From Pelobates cultripes (Eukaryota; Chordata; Amphibia; Anura; Pelobatidae): a stretch of DNA of 64,000 nucleotides. Each line of letters opens with the position of its first letter. Position 1 is the stretch's first letter. Shown piece by piece: positions 32,945 to 45,400 of this stretch. The notes under the pieces were generated by a model. It worked only from the letters and a program-made list of their open reading frames with translations, was not told the origin of the DNA and searched no databases. The position numbers and the translations under genes are program-made. The DNA lies in the NCBI GenBank assembly GCA_933207985.1, contig OW240921.1, forward strand, positions 110,378,734 through 110,442,733, in the 5' to 3' direction.

Positions 32945-33113
32945 TCCACAGACAGAGAAATAGATAGACATGGACAGACAGATATATAGGTAGATAGATA
33001 GATAGATAGACAGTCAGATAGATAGATAGATAGATAGACAGACAGACAAACAGATAGATAGATAGATAGATAGATAAACAGAAAGACAGATGATAGACAG
33101 ATAGATAGATAGT

Positions 33114-33165
<52 letters not shown>

Positions 33166-33166
33166 T

Positions 33167-33197
<31 letters not shown>

Positions 33198-33228
33198 GAT
33201 AGATAGACAGTCAGATAGATAGACAGTC

Positions 33229-33270
<42 letters not shown>
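32945..33270. repeat. (GATA)n / (GACA)n microsatellite
   Basis: Long runs of TAGATAGATAGA are interrupted by ACAGACAGACAG units and single TGA insertions. The 149-codon minus-strand frame across it is only the array in translation. It abuts the 3' side of the Penelope-like element that follows on the minus strand. Confidence 0.97.
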
Positions 33271-33272
<2 letters not shown>

Positions 33273-33274
33273 TT

Positions 33275-35264
33275 GTATTATAAACAGAAAAAGAAAAAAG
33301 GAGATGGGGTGGAAGATCACACCCTCTACCTAAAGAGGTTACAGGAGGTATAAGGGGCCTAACCCCAAATGCTTATATCAATTAGAAAAAGAATGGGGCG
33401 GAAGATCCGCTCACAACTAGTGAGTGGAAATGCCGACCCATAGGAAAATACCTCCTAATATCAAATGTCACATAAAAATAAAAAATCTTTATTGAATATG
33501 AAAATTATATATCAAAAAAACGTGATAGTGAAGTGCCAACACCTGTTAAAAACCTGGGTATAGTCTAACTCAAAATAATTGAGTAATTAGTGTTAAAGAG
33601 GAAGTATAATGGAGTACAAATAGTCTTATGAAGAAACAGACAAAAGTAGAAATTCCTCAGTAAGCTAAATAAATATTAGTTAAATATCATTGCAGTCCAC
33701 TAGTATACTTGAAAAATATGTAAGAAAAGAGATAGCTGTAATAATAGGGAGAAATATTAGAAAAAATATAGAAAGGGTGTCTGGGCTCAATACCGAGACT
33801 TGCCGATAGGGTAGTTAATAAAAAGAAAAGAAAATAGCCTCTGTGGGACTCAATATGAAATGGGTCTCCACAATAATGAGAGCAAAAATAGAAAATAAAT
33901 AATAAACATGCTCTAACAGGAGAACGGCATACAATACAGTGCCCAAAAGGAGAGCTTCCCTGCTATAAGGCAATCCTATCAAACCCTATAGTAAACTGTC
34001 TAGCCCACACACAGTCTTCTATCTGCTGCTTCGTGGCAGCCTAACATAGTCCCTGAACAGCTGATAAATGAAAGTAAATTGAATCAAGTAGAGAGAGGAC
34101 AGCGTGTGAACCCAGGTAAGTAATGAAAAAATAAAATAAAATCACAGCATCGGCTGTTCACAGCTCGACGCGCATTTCGGCGTGTAGAATACGCCTTTAT
34201 CAAGAGCAAACTGACATGTTGAAAGGGAACCGCTTATAAAGGGAGGGAGATACACACCCCTCAAAGAGAGTTCTCCAATCGGAAGCCTTAAACCTAAATG
34301 ATAGATGTAATGTCCCTCCCCGAATATCCCGGCCAATCAAAAAAGAGGGGCGTGGAGTGATTGGCTGTTCGTGGATGTAAACAGGGGGCGGGGAGGAGAT
34401 TGAAACCGTAGTATCGGTATTATGATGATACCAAATGATCATAAAGTAGAATATTGAAATAACAAAGTAACCAACGAAGTAATGCTAAATAGTTACAAAG
34501 TATGCAGTAAAAGTTAGATTTCAGACGAGAATAAGTTTATATAGTGATAAAGGGAAAGTGTCATATTATTCCCCCAACCGAAAACATCAAAAGTGGTTAC
34601 TGTAACAGATGAATTAAACGGTTGCCTCAAAAGGAATTATTTATTATATCTTTTACTGAGCCATGATAATGGGTAACTCATAATAACTGAGTAAACCTTA
34701 AATAATATCACATGGGCAAAATTGATAAATAATAAATACAATCATCAAGAAAGGGGAATATAAAGATCCCAAGACACTATAATGCTATAGATAAATGGTA
34801 AATAGTAAAGAAAAATATAAATAAGAAAATAAATAAATAAAAAGGAGGACTCATAATACAGAATGGTCCCTAACTAAACATGCCACAATAAAGATTCTAA
34901 ATTAGTCGAAAATGTGTACTGAAATGATCACTATTATAAAATAATGCTAGTCAAGAAGCTAAAGAAAATAATGGTGAATATCAAGACAACAAAAAATGAA
35001 TGAAAAAATAAAAGATAGTAATTATAAAAATAATTGTAAAAAATAATAAATAGTATGGTATGAAAACGAAACAAAAGGCAGAGGCAAAAGGGAAAAAGAG
35101 ATGAAAAAGAGAGTAATATTTATTAATTGACTCCCTTTATTAACTCAGATAAATGGGGAGAAAGAAAAACCCTCATTTAAACCTCTTGGGTTCAGAGTGT
35201 TCAGTTTGTAAATCCATCTACATTCTCGTTTGCGAAGGATTTTATCAAAATCTCCCCGTCTCTG
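33275..35264 (-). mobile_element. Penelope-like element, 3' untranslated region
   Basis: Read on the minus strand, this follows the endonuclease fragment and has no coding sequence. It contains a stem with GCGAAA-type sequence at 34155-34210, a T-rich body and, near its end, two related phrases (GGAAGATCCGCTCAC and GGAAGATCACACCC on the plus strand at 33395 and 33313). It ends at the GATA-type microsatellite. The assignment depends on its position next to the GIY-YIG domain and on similarity to known frog Penelope tails. Confidence 0.55.
34155..34210 (-). ncRNA. Hammerhead-like stem in the Penelope 3' region
   Basis: On the minus strand the order is TTGATAA, one extra A, a 5-bp stem GGCGT with loop ATTCTAC and ACGCC, then GAAA and TGCGCGTCGAGC. 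Hammerhead ribozymes, known from Penelope-like elements, have CUGANGA, stem II, GAAA. Here two core bases differ (C3 to U and G8 to A), there is an unpaired extra A, and no clear cleavage site is visible. It is most likely a decayed or non-functional relative, or a conserved stem of another kind. Confidence 0.25.
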
Positions 35265-35693
35265 TTACCGTTTAACAAGTTCCAAGCCACAGAAACGTAT
35301 ATCTTTAGAAGATCCCCTATGTTGTTCTTTTAGATGTCTCAAAATAGGAGTATCGTATCGATTTTTGGGGGATCTAACATGTTCTTTGATACGCTCTTTA
35401 AATTGCCGGAAAGTTTTACCCACATACATCAATTTACAGCTGCATATTAAGAGGTACACCACACCTGTAGAATTGCAATTAAAAAAATGGGTGATTTGGA
35501 AGGAATGCAAGCCTTCACTGTCACTCACTTTTTTAGAATCCCTAAGGATAAATTTGCAGGCTACACACCTACCGCAGCCAAAGGATCCCACAGGCATTCT
35601 ACGTCCAATCCAAGTGGTCTTACAAGGTTGTTTGGCCACGAAATGGCTAGGCACGAGAATATCTCGTAGGTTCTTTCCTTGATCATTAAACAA
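35265..35693 (-). pseudogene. Penelope-like element, GIY-YIG endonuclease domain
   Basis: The 142-residue minus-strand frame holds a cysteine cluster CGRCVACKF (about residues 40-48) of the type that precedes the Penelope endonuclease. GVVYLLICSCKLMYVGKTF (about residues 77-95) is the GIY-YIG signature, and FKERIKEHVRS follows with the conserved arginine and histidine. ILRHLKEQHRG fits the downstream part of the domain. The reverse transcriptase that should precede it on this strand is absent: at 35676-35693 the sequence switches to a plus-strand Penelope fragment. The domain itself has no stop, but without RT it cannot be an active element. Confidence 0.9.
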
Positions 35694-35915
35694 GCAGATA
35701 AAGGGGGCAACGTAGTGATTATGGACATTGCCAATTATGAACGTATGGTCTTAAAGGTATTAGAAGACACAGACACTTACACGATCTTACCGTCCGACCC
35801 AACTAATAGCTTCCTCGTAAGCTATAAGGACATTTTGGACGAAGGTCGCAGTGGAGGGTTGCTGTCTGATGAAGAATATTTCTTCATCTTGAAAATTGAT
35901 AATAGTTCACAGTAG
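35679..35915 (+). pseudogene. Penelope-like element, N-terminal side of RT, opposite orientation
   Basis: The plus-strand frame begins IIKQADKGGNVVIMD, followed by DTDTYTILPSDPT and LLSDEEYFFIL. The phrase KxADKGGxVVxxD with TYxxLxxDPT is characteristic of the region just before the RT core in Penelope-like proteins. The similarity stops at about residue 72 (KIDNS), where PKIHK would be expected, and the frame closes. It is head to head with the endonuclease fragment on the other strand and overlaps its start by about 15 bases. Confidence 0.85.
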
Positions 35916-36486
35916 GTGGATGAATGTGCTTCCAATTGTTGTATATGAAAGACAAAACGCAACAAATGAAAATCAATGGTGGAGTGTCTTTCTGTATAGG
36001 GACCAGAAAATATGTGGAGAGTCACTTACATTCAATAGAGCCTTACACTAGCTCAGAGATTCTGTGCCTGGGGGGAACAGTCCCCACCTGAGGCTATATG
36101 GTATGTCCTCCTCTATGGAATGTAAGGCCTTCACTGGACAAGTCATTGAGCCTTGAATAATAGTACAGATTAAATTTTAAGATGTCCCAATCAGGGGTGG
36201 TTAGCAGCAGCACATGTAAGTAAAAGTACAAAACATAGTGCTCTCGATAAACAAAATAGTGCACTTTCCCCAAAGCAATCTGAGGGTATTACTCAATCCT
36301 TAGCACCTTAGTGGAACAAATCCCTTCTACGGATATTACTAGGAGAAGTGTATCACAGATGAGAAGGTATCCAGAAGTAGAAAAATAAGTATCCAGGAGC
36401 AAAACAGTGAACTTTATTTATAACTATAAATAATAAATAATAGAGGCAAAACCTTTTACATGGCATTGTTAGGAGGGCAGGCACAC
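35916..36486. other. Unassigned DNA
   Basis: No gene is seen. The part 36180-36450 resembles retroelement tail sequence by composition only. Confidence 0.3.
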
Positions 36487-36545
36487 TGCACCCAGACCAA
36501 TTCATTTAGATGAAGAGGTCTGGGTGACTATAGTGTCATTTAAAC
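36487..36545. mobile_element. MITE fragment with hairpin, related to 57484-57686
   Basis: TGCACCCAGACCAATTCA and TGAAGAGGTCTGGGTG form an imperfect hairpin, followed by ACTATAGTGTCATTTAA. The perfect version of this hairpin is found at 57499-57540. Only one end is preserved. Confidence 0.6.
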
Positions 36546-36753
36546 TTGTAACTGCAATTAAAGTATAACTGCAGTAAACAAAAAAAATATATATATTTAA
36601 TGATTAGTTTTTTTTACATAGTATTTTATAAGTGATATTTTGATGGCATGTTTCACTGGGTGCACACCCTAATGTAAGCAAAAGACTATAATTCAATCTA
36701 AAAACAATGAACAGACAGCCAGGGAAACAATAGACATATATGAACTTACATAC

Positions 36754-37265
36754 TGTCACGGCTCACGGCTCCTCTCCCGCTCCTCTGCCGGCGGGGCTAC
36801 ACAAAAACTAAGCAGCCACGCCAACAGAGATATTTCTTGGTCCCAGCGGGCAGCTGCCTGGTCTCCTTCCGTTCCGGTCCACAGCGGGTGTGACGTTCTG
36901 AGGAATGCCGGCCGCTGCGGTTCGGATTTTTATAGGAAACTTACCTTCACCCACATCAAAGATGGCGCCAACGTGCGTGCGACGTCACATCATAGACACA
37001 CACACACATTTTGGGGTCAGCGGTCAGAGACAGCCAATTACAGCCTAAGGAGGGTTATTTAAACCCAAATTACCTTTTTGTCAGTGTCACTAGCTGGTTA
37101 ACTGAAAGTGTGTTCCTGATTGCATTTTTATGGTATTTGACTTTGGCATCGTTTGACTTCCCTGATTTCTGGTATCCTTGACTTCTGGCTTTCCTCATCA
37201 TTGTGTCTCATTCTGTGTCCCTGAACTCGGCAAGTATTTTGACTATTCTCAAGTACGTTAAGTCT
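36754..37265 (+). promoter_or_regulatory. GC-rich promoter-like repeat, possible LTR
   Basis: It starts TGTCACGGCTCACGGCTCC and is sharply GC-richer than its surroundings up to about 36990. It contains a YY1-like CAAAGATGGCGCC (36957-36969), a CRE-like GCGACGTCACA (36978-36988), and a TATA-like TTATTTAAACC (37046-37056). Downstream, GATTTCTGGTATCCTTGACT is similar to CTCTGGTATCCTTTGACCTT at about 50134 in another insert. It may be the promoter end of an LTR or similar element, but no second copy or target duplication is visible. Confidence 0.45.
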
Positions 37266-38452
37266 GGCTATTCTAAGATCCGGTTAAATGTTATCCTTAG
37301 ACCTAGGTGTGATACTATTCTATGTGCTGGATCAACTATAATCCTGACACTTACTATGTGTACACCTGGATGAACTCGTCTAATGCACGCTATTTGGCCG
37401 CTAGTGTTTAGCTCAGACAGTACTTTCAGTGGTTGAACTGATTTTTTTAATGGATGGATCAAGACAGTTATTAGTTCTGTACACTGATAAGAATGTTGTT
37501 GTTTGTTGGATTTTTTACAAAATTTGTATTTTGGGTTTTTTTTTTTTACAAAAAACTATTTGAGTATACTGAAAAATACAGCGTAGTAATGAAACCAAAA
37601 TGTATCGAATGCATTAAAGTTGTATTGGTATTTTGATGTAACACTTGAGTCTATGCAATAATTTCACTTTTTAAAATGTAATATGTGAATATTTCTATTT
37701 TTAATTTTTTTTTTTTGGGGTGGGGCACATGCAAGTCACCTTTTAGACTTCAAAGAGATTCCAGTTACCATAGAAACATGTGAATGCATTTGTCAGAAAT
37801 CTACCAATTTATATGATAGTACAATAATATTCCATACTTCTTGCTCAAAATGTTTTTGGGGGGTATGTGTTCAGAGTTAATAAAGATTTAACAAGAAAAT
37901 CTAGGTATTTACCTCATCAATATGAGTTCCTGCTATTGACACATGGAACAGATTACTAGGAAGGGAATTGAAACCCCGGAAAGGATAAATAACTCTAAGA
38001 ATCATTTCACTAATAAAGAACTAGGAGCCCTGGAGAATTCCTGGGACACAAACACTTAGCAATTAAATGAGTAGAGCAATTGCTGTAATAGGGCTGGCAA
38101 TTATTCCTCACAAGTAGAACCGGCATAATCTGACAGAACCAGCATTTTTATCTCTTAAAAGTAGGGGCTGTTCTATTTAACGGGTCAAAAGAAAAGCTGG
38201 TCCAATTTTGTGTTTTGTCTCTGTGGCAATATAGGTGGACTGATATTTTAAAAACATGTAATTTTCAGAATATTAAAATCTGTTAATAGTTAACAGACTT
38301 CAACTTTCTTTGCCATATCCCCGAGCTGCATAACAAACTGTAGCTAAACCCAAAAAATGTTCTAGATGAAATATATATAAATGTATATCATTTTATTTTT
38401 TCTTGTGACATTTTGTAATCGCCTTATGTATTGTTAAAGTTCCCCTTTATAG
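37266..38452. other. Unassigned AT-rich DNA
   Basis: No gene or recognised repeat. T-runs occur at 37536-37550 and 37705-37718. The stretch 38020-38240 is more complex in composition but shows no motif I can name. Confidence 0.35.
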
Positions 38453-38513
38453 TATTGTAAAACACAGTTGAAGAAGTTGGCACCATATAAATGTCAATAA
38501 TAATAATAATGGT
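38453..38513 (+). mobile_element. L2-type 3' tail
   Basis: TATTGTAAAACACAGTTGAA is followed by GTTGGCACCATATAAATGTC and AATAATAATAATAAT. This is the GTAAAGCGCTG..GGCGCTATATAAAT..(AAT)n layout of frog L2 tails in diverged form. Confidence 0.75.
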
Positions 38514-39211
38514 TTTTTTTTCATGAAAATGCTGCATTTTAGCGCAATTTCTATACTTCGGTTTCTACACCGGGAAAAAATCTTTCTGGGGCAGGCCAAG
38601 ACATCTGACCTCTTCTTGGGAGTTTGTAATGTTTTAAAATTGCTTTGCTGACTAGTGAACCATAAAGTGCCTTTACATAGTGACAGGTGTGTGTGTGTGC
38701 TTCCAGTACAAATACCCGCAAGAGTGTAATAAAAAAAACAAAAAAAACAACAACTTTATTTAGTCAAACAGGTAACCATCCAAGAGTAGAAATATCAAGA
38801 TAAAACAATTATTTTTCATATTCCTAAAAGTATCAGTAGCAAAGAGATAACTTTTTTTATATTTTTCTCCCGTTTGAATTTTTGAATTATTACTATGAAT
38901 TTACGTAACTATATAATTTTGATATAAAACTTTAATGAACCATTTCCTCCAGTTGTCAGTTGACTGTTTTTGATTTAGGAAAATACTTCTTGCTTGTGAG
39001 TACTCCTTTGCTCACCTATGCATCATTCAGCACAGGTGGGAAAAAATGTTACCTAATAATCAGCAATTTTTTTGGCATTCAAAATTGTACTCATCGTTAA
39101 TCCCAGGATGCTTGTTTCATCAATTGGTGTATGCAGGAGGGCTATGTTTAAAGGGTATCTTGACATTTTCAGGGAACCCTGGAAGCATCTTTCTACTGCA
39201 TGTTGTGTTAG
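38514..39211. other. Unassigned AT-rich DNA
   Basis: No gene or recognised repeat is seen. Confidence 0.4.
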
Positions 39212-39507
39212 TTTAAGGGGAAACTCAAGACACTATAACCACTTCAGATTAGAGGTGTGACTATAGCGCTTCAGATTATAGGCGTGACTATGACTATGAC
39301 TATTTGGATACGCAGATAACTAGTCAAACCATTCTAAAATGATTTGATAAATTACACTGGGATAGGGCCAGTCCACTCCCTTCTGGCAACATAACTACTG
39401 CATTGGGTTGTAGAGGTAATGGTGCTTGGAGTGTGCTTTAAATAAAAGGCTTAAGGGATAATACCCTGTCATCATAAGTGGTTGTGGATCTCAGAGTGTC
39501 CCTTTAA
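39212..39507. mobile_element. Inverted-repeat MITE, about 296 bp
   Basis: The left end is TTTAAGGGGAAACTCAAGAC followed by ACTATAACCACTTC. The reverse complement of the right end is TTAAAGGGACACTCTGAGAT followed by CCACAACCACTT. The element has TTAA at or near both ends, as in TTAA-targeting families. A small GACTAT repeat lies at 39284-39302. No ORF. Confidence 0.75.
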
Positions 39508-40269
39508 GATACGACGCACCCAGTAAAACAATATTTTAACCCAATCTGGAGCAGGTAATGTATCATATTGTTTTGCATCTAGATATTTTCAGCAAGCAGA
39601 TGTTTTACAGCATTTCAATTAAATAAATTAGACATAGAATACATTTCCAAGACAATTTCTTTAAATCCACAGCTGACAAAGATTAACTCCTTAAAGACCA
39701 ATGGAATTCCAGAAGCGCAACTAGTGGACCATAAAACTATAGTCATAAAATGTCATAAATTCAATGTAATGGTAATATAAGTATCCAGTCCCCTGAAATA
39801 GCGCTTGCCACAATACCCTTTTTGCTGAAATTGCTGCTCTTTTGAGTTTTTTGTATTGGAGATGTCTGGACTGCACAGTATAAAGGGAGAGGTTTTGCTC
39901 ATTATTCATACAGAAGTGCCCAGATTTTGATTGTGTTGTGTGTGATTGTAGATGGACTGCAATCTCCAAGCCTTGCAATACATTTTTTTTCCAGATTGAA
40001 TGCAGGTTAGGTCTTTGAAAAAGCCACTCAAGAACACCGAATCTCTTCTTCTTCGGCTACTCCAGCATTTTTTTACTTTGTGCTACAGGTCATTATCCTG
40101 CTGCTGAAATGAGGATTTCCACACCTAATGTTAAAGCTTTGACTTCTCAATAGTACACCTGCATGTCATCCGTCCACAGCACTGAGCAGCTTCCTAAACC
40201 ATCTTTATTTCCTTTTGGTCTGTATATTATTTTGACACAAGGAAGCTGATGCACTGACCGGGGCTTAAT
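39508..40269. other. Unassigned DNA
   Basis: No gene or recognised repeat. An 85-codon minus-strand frame at 39721-39978 shows no motifs. Confidence 0.35.
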
Positions 40270-40829
40270 GGGACACTATAGGCTCCAAAACAACTTCAGC
40301 TTAATGAGGGGGTTTAGTGTATAGCTCATGCACATGCAATCTCTCTAATCAATGTTCTGCCATTTAGGAGTTAAATCACTTTTGTTTCTGTTTACACAAC
40401 CCTAGCCACACCTCTCCTGGCTGAGACACACACAGCCAACATGAAAGAATTTAATTTTCTTCAATCAGATGTTAACTTATTCAGAAGTTTTTATCTCCTG
40501 CTCTGTAAATTGAATTCAATGACACACATGAGGCTCCTGCAGTCTCTGACAGACTATTAGCAGAAAATAATTTATTAAACAGCCTGCACACTAACGGGAG
40601 TTTAAACATTAGATCTCACTTCACAGGAAGTGATTAGGTAGGCTGTGCAAGTCACATGTAGGGAGGTTTGACTAGGGCTGAATAAGCACAGTGATTTAAC
40701 TCCTAAATAGCAGAGTGAGAATTGACTCCTAAATAGCAGAGATCAAATTGATCAGTGTGAGTGCAAGGACATGATCTGTACATTAAAACTGCTTCATTAA
40801 GCTAAAGTTGTTTTGGTGACTAGTGTCCC
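40270..40829. mobile_element. Complete TTAA-flanked MITE, 560 bp
   Basis: The left end is GGGACACTATAGGCTCCAAA and then ACAACTTCAGCTTAATGA. The reverse complement of the right end is GGGACACTAGTCACCAAAAC and then AACTTTAGCTTAATGA. Both sides are flanked by TTAAT, consistent with a TTAA target as in piggyBac-type transposons. The inner parts of the two arms are also related (for example CTCCTAAATAGCAGAG occurs twice near 40699-40741). No transposase. Three other fragments of this family lie at 7.44, 9.43 and 10.57 kb. Confidence 0.85.
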
Positions 40830-41519
40830 TTTAATGATGGGCACCACATTGACCAGTACATTGAAATCAATTCTTTATCAACTCAATATTCACTTTAAAA
40901 ATCACTTTAGTGCAAAATCAATATGAGTAGGAATAGCAACGATCGAAGAACTGGCACATTTATAGCCTAACGTTTTTTATTCTATTTCACTTTTGTCTGC
41001 AACTTCTGAATATCAAGGAACTTGGAAATGCAATGTTTCGGCAGTGCATGTATGCAGATCATCCGTGTAGCAGTGAATATTCATACTGAAAAGTATACAC
41101 TGGAATATAACTTTTTCTGAGGAAAACGTAGCTTGAAGCAATTTCCAAATGTGCTGTGGAAAAAAATCAAACAAATCTTTCTTGGCTCTATAATGTCTCC
41201 CTAGTTGAACAAGCTGTTATTACCACGAATATTATCTATTACAACCTTTAATAACATGTATTGTAAAAAAAAAATAAAAAAAAAAATCAAGATGTTTTTG
41301 AGAGATTTCTTCCGAATCTGATGAAGCAACCTCTCTAGTCAAACTTCCACGTGTATATTGCTTTTTTGCAGAAGGCAAATTCTCAGGCCCCAATGGATGA
41401 CCCAATAAATGTGTCACCCAAGAACTGTTAAATATATTGCACACACTTCCATAACATCCTTCTTTTTAAAACTGTGCCCGACATTTCACCACACATTCAA
41501 GGCAAACTCTTTTTATTGA
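40830..41519. other. Unassigned AT-rich DNA
   Basis: No gene or recognised repeat. An A run with a few T lies at 41263-41287. Confidence 0.4.
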
Positions 41520-42430
41520 TTTATGAAGATGCTAAATTATATGTTTGCAGTGCATTGCAACATCTGGTTCAGAGGTAATACAGGGCGTAGGAAGTACAAA
41601 ACAATATTGTAAAACAAGAGGTAATCAACATTTCAATACTTTACATATTAACTCCACAACAAGTACTTTACTGGCCTTTGCAGCTGACACCTGACTTCAC
41701 ATATTGTTGCCAAGTCTGTTTATTGTCTGTCTATATTTATTCCCAAACCCTTCTAGTTTAATGATATTCCTACCACAATTCCAATTAGAGTATGTTACAT
41801 GTTTATTCCTTATCCCAAAATGTGTACCTTTGCATTTATCTTCATCAAATCTCATCTGCTACTTGCCTGCCTAGTCTCTGAATTCATTTACATTTTATTA
41901 TATAGACATAACAGCTTGCTCAGAGCTTACCTAGGATCATATGCAAATACAAACATGTGCATTTTGACACCAATTGGAAGGACAAGACCCTCTAGTATTC
42001 CACTTACCAAATTTTTCCAACTTAAAATTTATCCATTACTGAATACTCTACATACTCTATCTTTAAGATGATTTTCATTCCTGGAATAAGCATTTTTCAC
42101 CAATACCATTTGTTTTCATTAAACAGAGTAACCTTATAGATGGGATATAAAATCTTTAGATATATCAAAGTTTATCATTATGCTATACACTAAAATTACA
42201 TAACCTACACATCTATGACTTTTTCAGATAGTGCAGTTATATTTAGTTTGGCATTTTCTATTCATAAAACATTGCTGATTCCTATTACATTATATAACAC
42301 TGTTAAAAATAAATTGCTGAATAGCATCCCTTAATAGCCCGTTAAATGATTTCCCAACCACAGATGTTAAACTCACAGATGTATAATTTAAGGTCTGAAT
42401 GTTTAGCCTTTTTTAAATAAGGACACTATA
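41520..42430 (-). pseudogene. Strongly decayed CR1-like LINE RT
   Basis: On the minus strand DIVSLFKKAKHSDLK is readable near 42430-42385, corresponding to the conserved phrase before the RT core. Further along, pieces equivalent to the CK.THF..N segment and AKASKVLVVE (about 41680-41650) follow in the correct order. Stops and frameshifts are dense, so no long frame survives. It is older than the copies at 1 kb and 51 kb. Confidence 0.65.
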
Positions 42431-45400
42431 TCAATCATTTGGTTTAATCTCTCAAAGGAAAGAATTCTAGAACAATTAAAACAGTAGTTGACTATTGCTA
42501 AATTAAACTCCCTAAAAACCCATAAAGTATATTATCAGACCATTTAGGGCTTTATTTATTTTAATTTATGCAATTACTGTAACACTTTGTCCTGTGTGTG
42601 TGTTTAATGTTTGGTATTTACTGAAGAAGAAAAACACCTTAATGTATATCTATGTGCAAGGCTTCTGAAGAACATCTCAGTAGATAGAGGATGTTGAAAG
42701 AAAAAGGGGCACGTTGGACATCATTTGAGGCTGCAACAGCATATTGAATTGGTTTTGAAACCCTGCCCTGGTTTTAGCCAGCTAACTGAATTTGTAGACT
42801 GTTTACTGCATTATGTCAGCATAGAGTTATCATGTTTTCATCCGCTGTCACTTTGGGAATTTGCATTTCCAAAAATGCCAGCAAATCTCATAATCTTCTT
42901 TGGTAATTTGTTTATACATAAAATATTGCAAAACAAGGTTTTGAGTTTAATCCCAAATACTATTTAATCCTCTCCCCCCCACCGCCCAGCCACAAACATT
43001 TCTGAAAATGACAAACAAATTAATTAAAATGTAGTCTATTGTATTTTTTATTTTGTTGTTCCCCATTTTTTTCTCCTGATATGAGTAACATCTTTCCCCA
43101 ATTTTGGTTTTGAAGCTTGTTGGTTTCCATGGCAACTGTGTTCAATCATTATAGAATTTGCAGCTTGAAAATCTTTTTGTACCCGGGGGAAATAATCACA
43201 AGTTCAACCATTTTCATTACATACAGCCCTAAACCATTTTACAAATTTATGACCTTTTAAACAATTAATATTCATCTGAGCTAAATTAGAAGTTCAGCAG
43301 TAAAAAGGATAGAAAGTAAAGTGTTTTTTTTTTTTTAATATTCTGAGACCTAACCAATTGCAACAGAATTATAACCAATATTGAAAATTATATTATGAAC
43401 AATATTTTATTTTTATATTTAAGATAAATTTTTTTTTTTTTAAAGTGTTTTTTTAAAGAACTAAAGCAATGGTCTTTAAACATTCTAAGTAAACATGAAT
43501 AATATAAATTTTGGTAAACGCGCTGAAAATAATAGATTATAAAATTGCAGGGAGCTTTTTCTTTTTCTTTTGTACTGGTGAGATTCATTGTATAACACAT
43601 TACCTGTGCTTATTTACAAATCATTGCAAACTGGCTTGTGATATAGTGCTGTATACGAATATTTAAAAAAAAATAATGAGGACGTTACTCTTTTTTTTAA
43701 CTCTAATTTTGGAACATACATGTAATTCAGTGAGAGGTGTGCGGCATTATTTCACAAAGTGAAAACTTTGATAATGTCTGTGGCTCTATTTACTGAAATG
43801 GTTCACTCTTATATAGTATCTAAATTAACTTTTTTAATCTAATTAATTTAACTATTATTTTGCTTTTTAAAACATTTTCATAGCCAATCTTATTTACTTC
43901 GAGCACACAGCATCTGGATGAAATTCAGACATCCATTACTTTTCCGTGCATCATAAAATACAGAGGAAGAATTAACTCAGTTTATCAAAACCAGACTGTG
44001 TTCGTGAATTAGTTTTCCATTTTTCAGGATCTGAGGGAGCTTCAGTTTAACTGGTTAATACACTGAAGACTTACAGTAAGAGAACAATGACAAAAAATTA
44101 GGCTGTGAAGGGCACAATCACTGCTCATTCTGATTTGCTTCTAGTAAAGTGGAATATCAAAAGAATTATTTAATCAAAATTTCACTATGAGGTAGTTGTT
44201 GATTATGTTTAAATTTTGGATTAGCACACAGATGCCATGACCTCTGCATCAGAGGTCAGATGCCTGGTCTTAGCTTACACTCCAGACTCCATGGTTTCAA
44301 GATGGGTTGATCAAGTTTAGATTATAACTATTTATGTGTCATTTATGAATTCATCATTCTTCCACGGAGGGCGTCAAAAGTGAGACAGAATGGGGTATTT
44401 ATATGATGGCGGTAAGAAATCTTGGCCATTTTTAGTTCACTGATTTCTCAATAAGAACACTCAGCAAGACGGAACTTAAAAAAATGGGAAAGTGGTAATG
44501 TTAGATAATACTATTACATAACACAAAAACACTGGTAGGCACTTAATAGTCCCTAACTGTGGCTGATAGTACATGATGCCTAAAGTCAAACCACTCATCT
44601 GTCAACATGATAAGGTAGAAATGTCACTTCTACATTTTCCATGCAACCTATTATATTATAAGATATAACTAATTGGTTAAGCCCTACACTCAGTCTACCA
44701 TTGACGTTGGACAGATAATCGGGCGTGAAATCAAATTGCAACAAATAATCAGTGCAACAGCTGAGCAGTGTAACTTTGGGTGAAGAGAATCCCAGTGGAA
44801 AGATGTCATAGCAGTTTGCCAAAAAAGTGGTGGATGTCACCCAAAGACTCCTTCATAAGCGTCAGTGGCTTTGGTGCCTATTGTTTCTTTTTGAAATGGC
44901 ATAAAAACATTATGGGATAAAAAAAAAAGACCCTAAAGCACATTGCTGATAAACTTAGTTGCAATATATGTTTCTGTGACCCAGTGATGTATAATGAATT
45001 GTTAATTTTGAAATTACCATTACTCGTAAGGAGGTCAGAAGTAAAGAATATGTGTTTTGCCAGCTTTGCATAATTAGGTGACCAGAACTTTTTTCATTCA
45101 TAGAAGGGGATTTGTATGACGTAGATACAGAAGTCTCCAAAGAATATATAATGCATGTAACATATTGCATGGAATGAACTCCTTGCCTGTTTCCGTGACT
45201 AATATGTCCTTGTTTCTGAACTAAGTACACAAAACCAATGGATTCTATCACAAGATACAAACAAAAATCATAAGTCAGTTTCTTGTAACTAATTGCAAGA
45301 TTAAGAATACAAATATGGCATTTTCCTATTATCCGGGATTAATAGGCGAGCATTTGAAACATGGATCTTTGGATATCGTGAGCAGATTTGGTTCCCGCTC

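Noticed and set aside
32871..33320. 149-codon minus-strand frame rich in Ile, Tyr, Leu and Ser
   Set aside because: It is the GATA/GACA microsatellite in translation, with no non-repetitive domain.
35230..35682. 150-codon plus-strand frame
   Set aside because: It is the antisense of the Penelope endonuclease domain, which has clear motifs on the minus strand.
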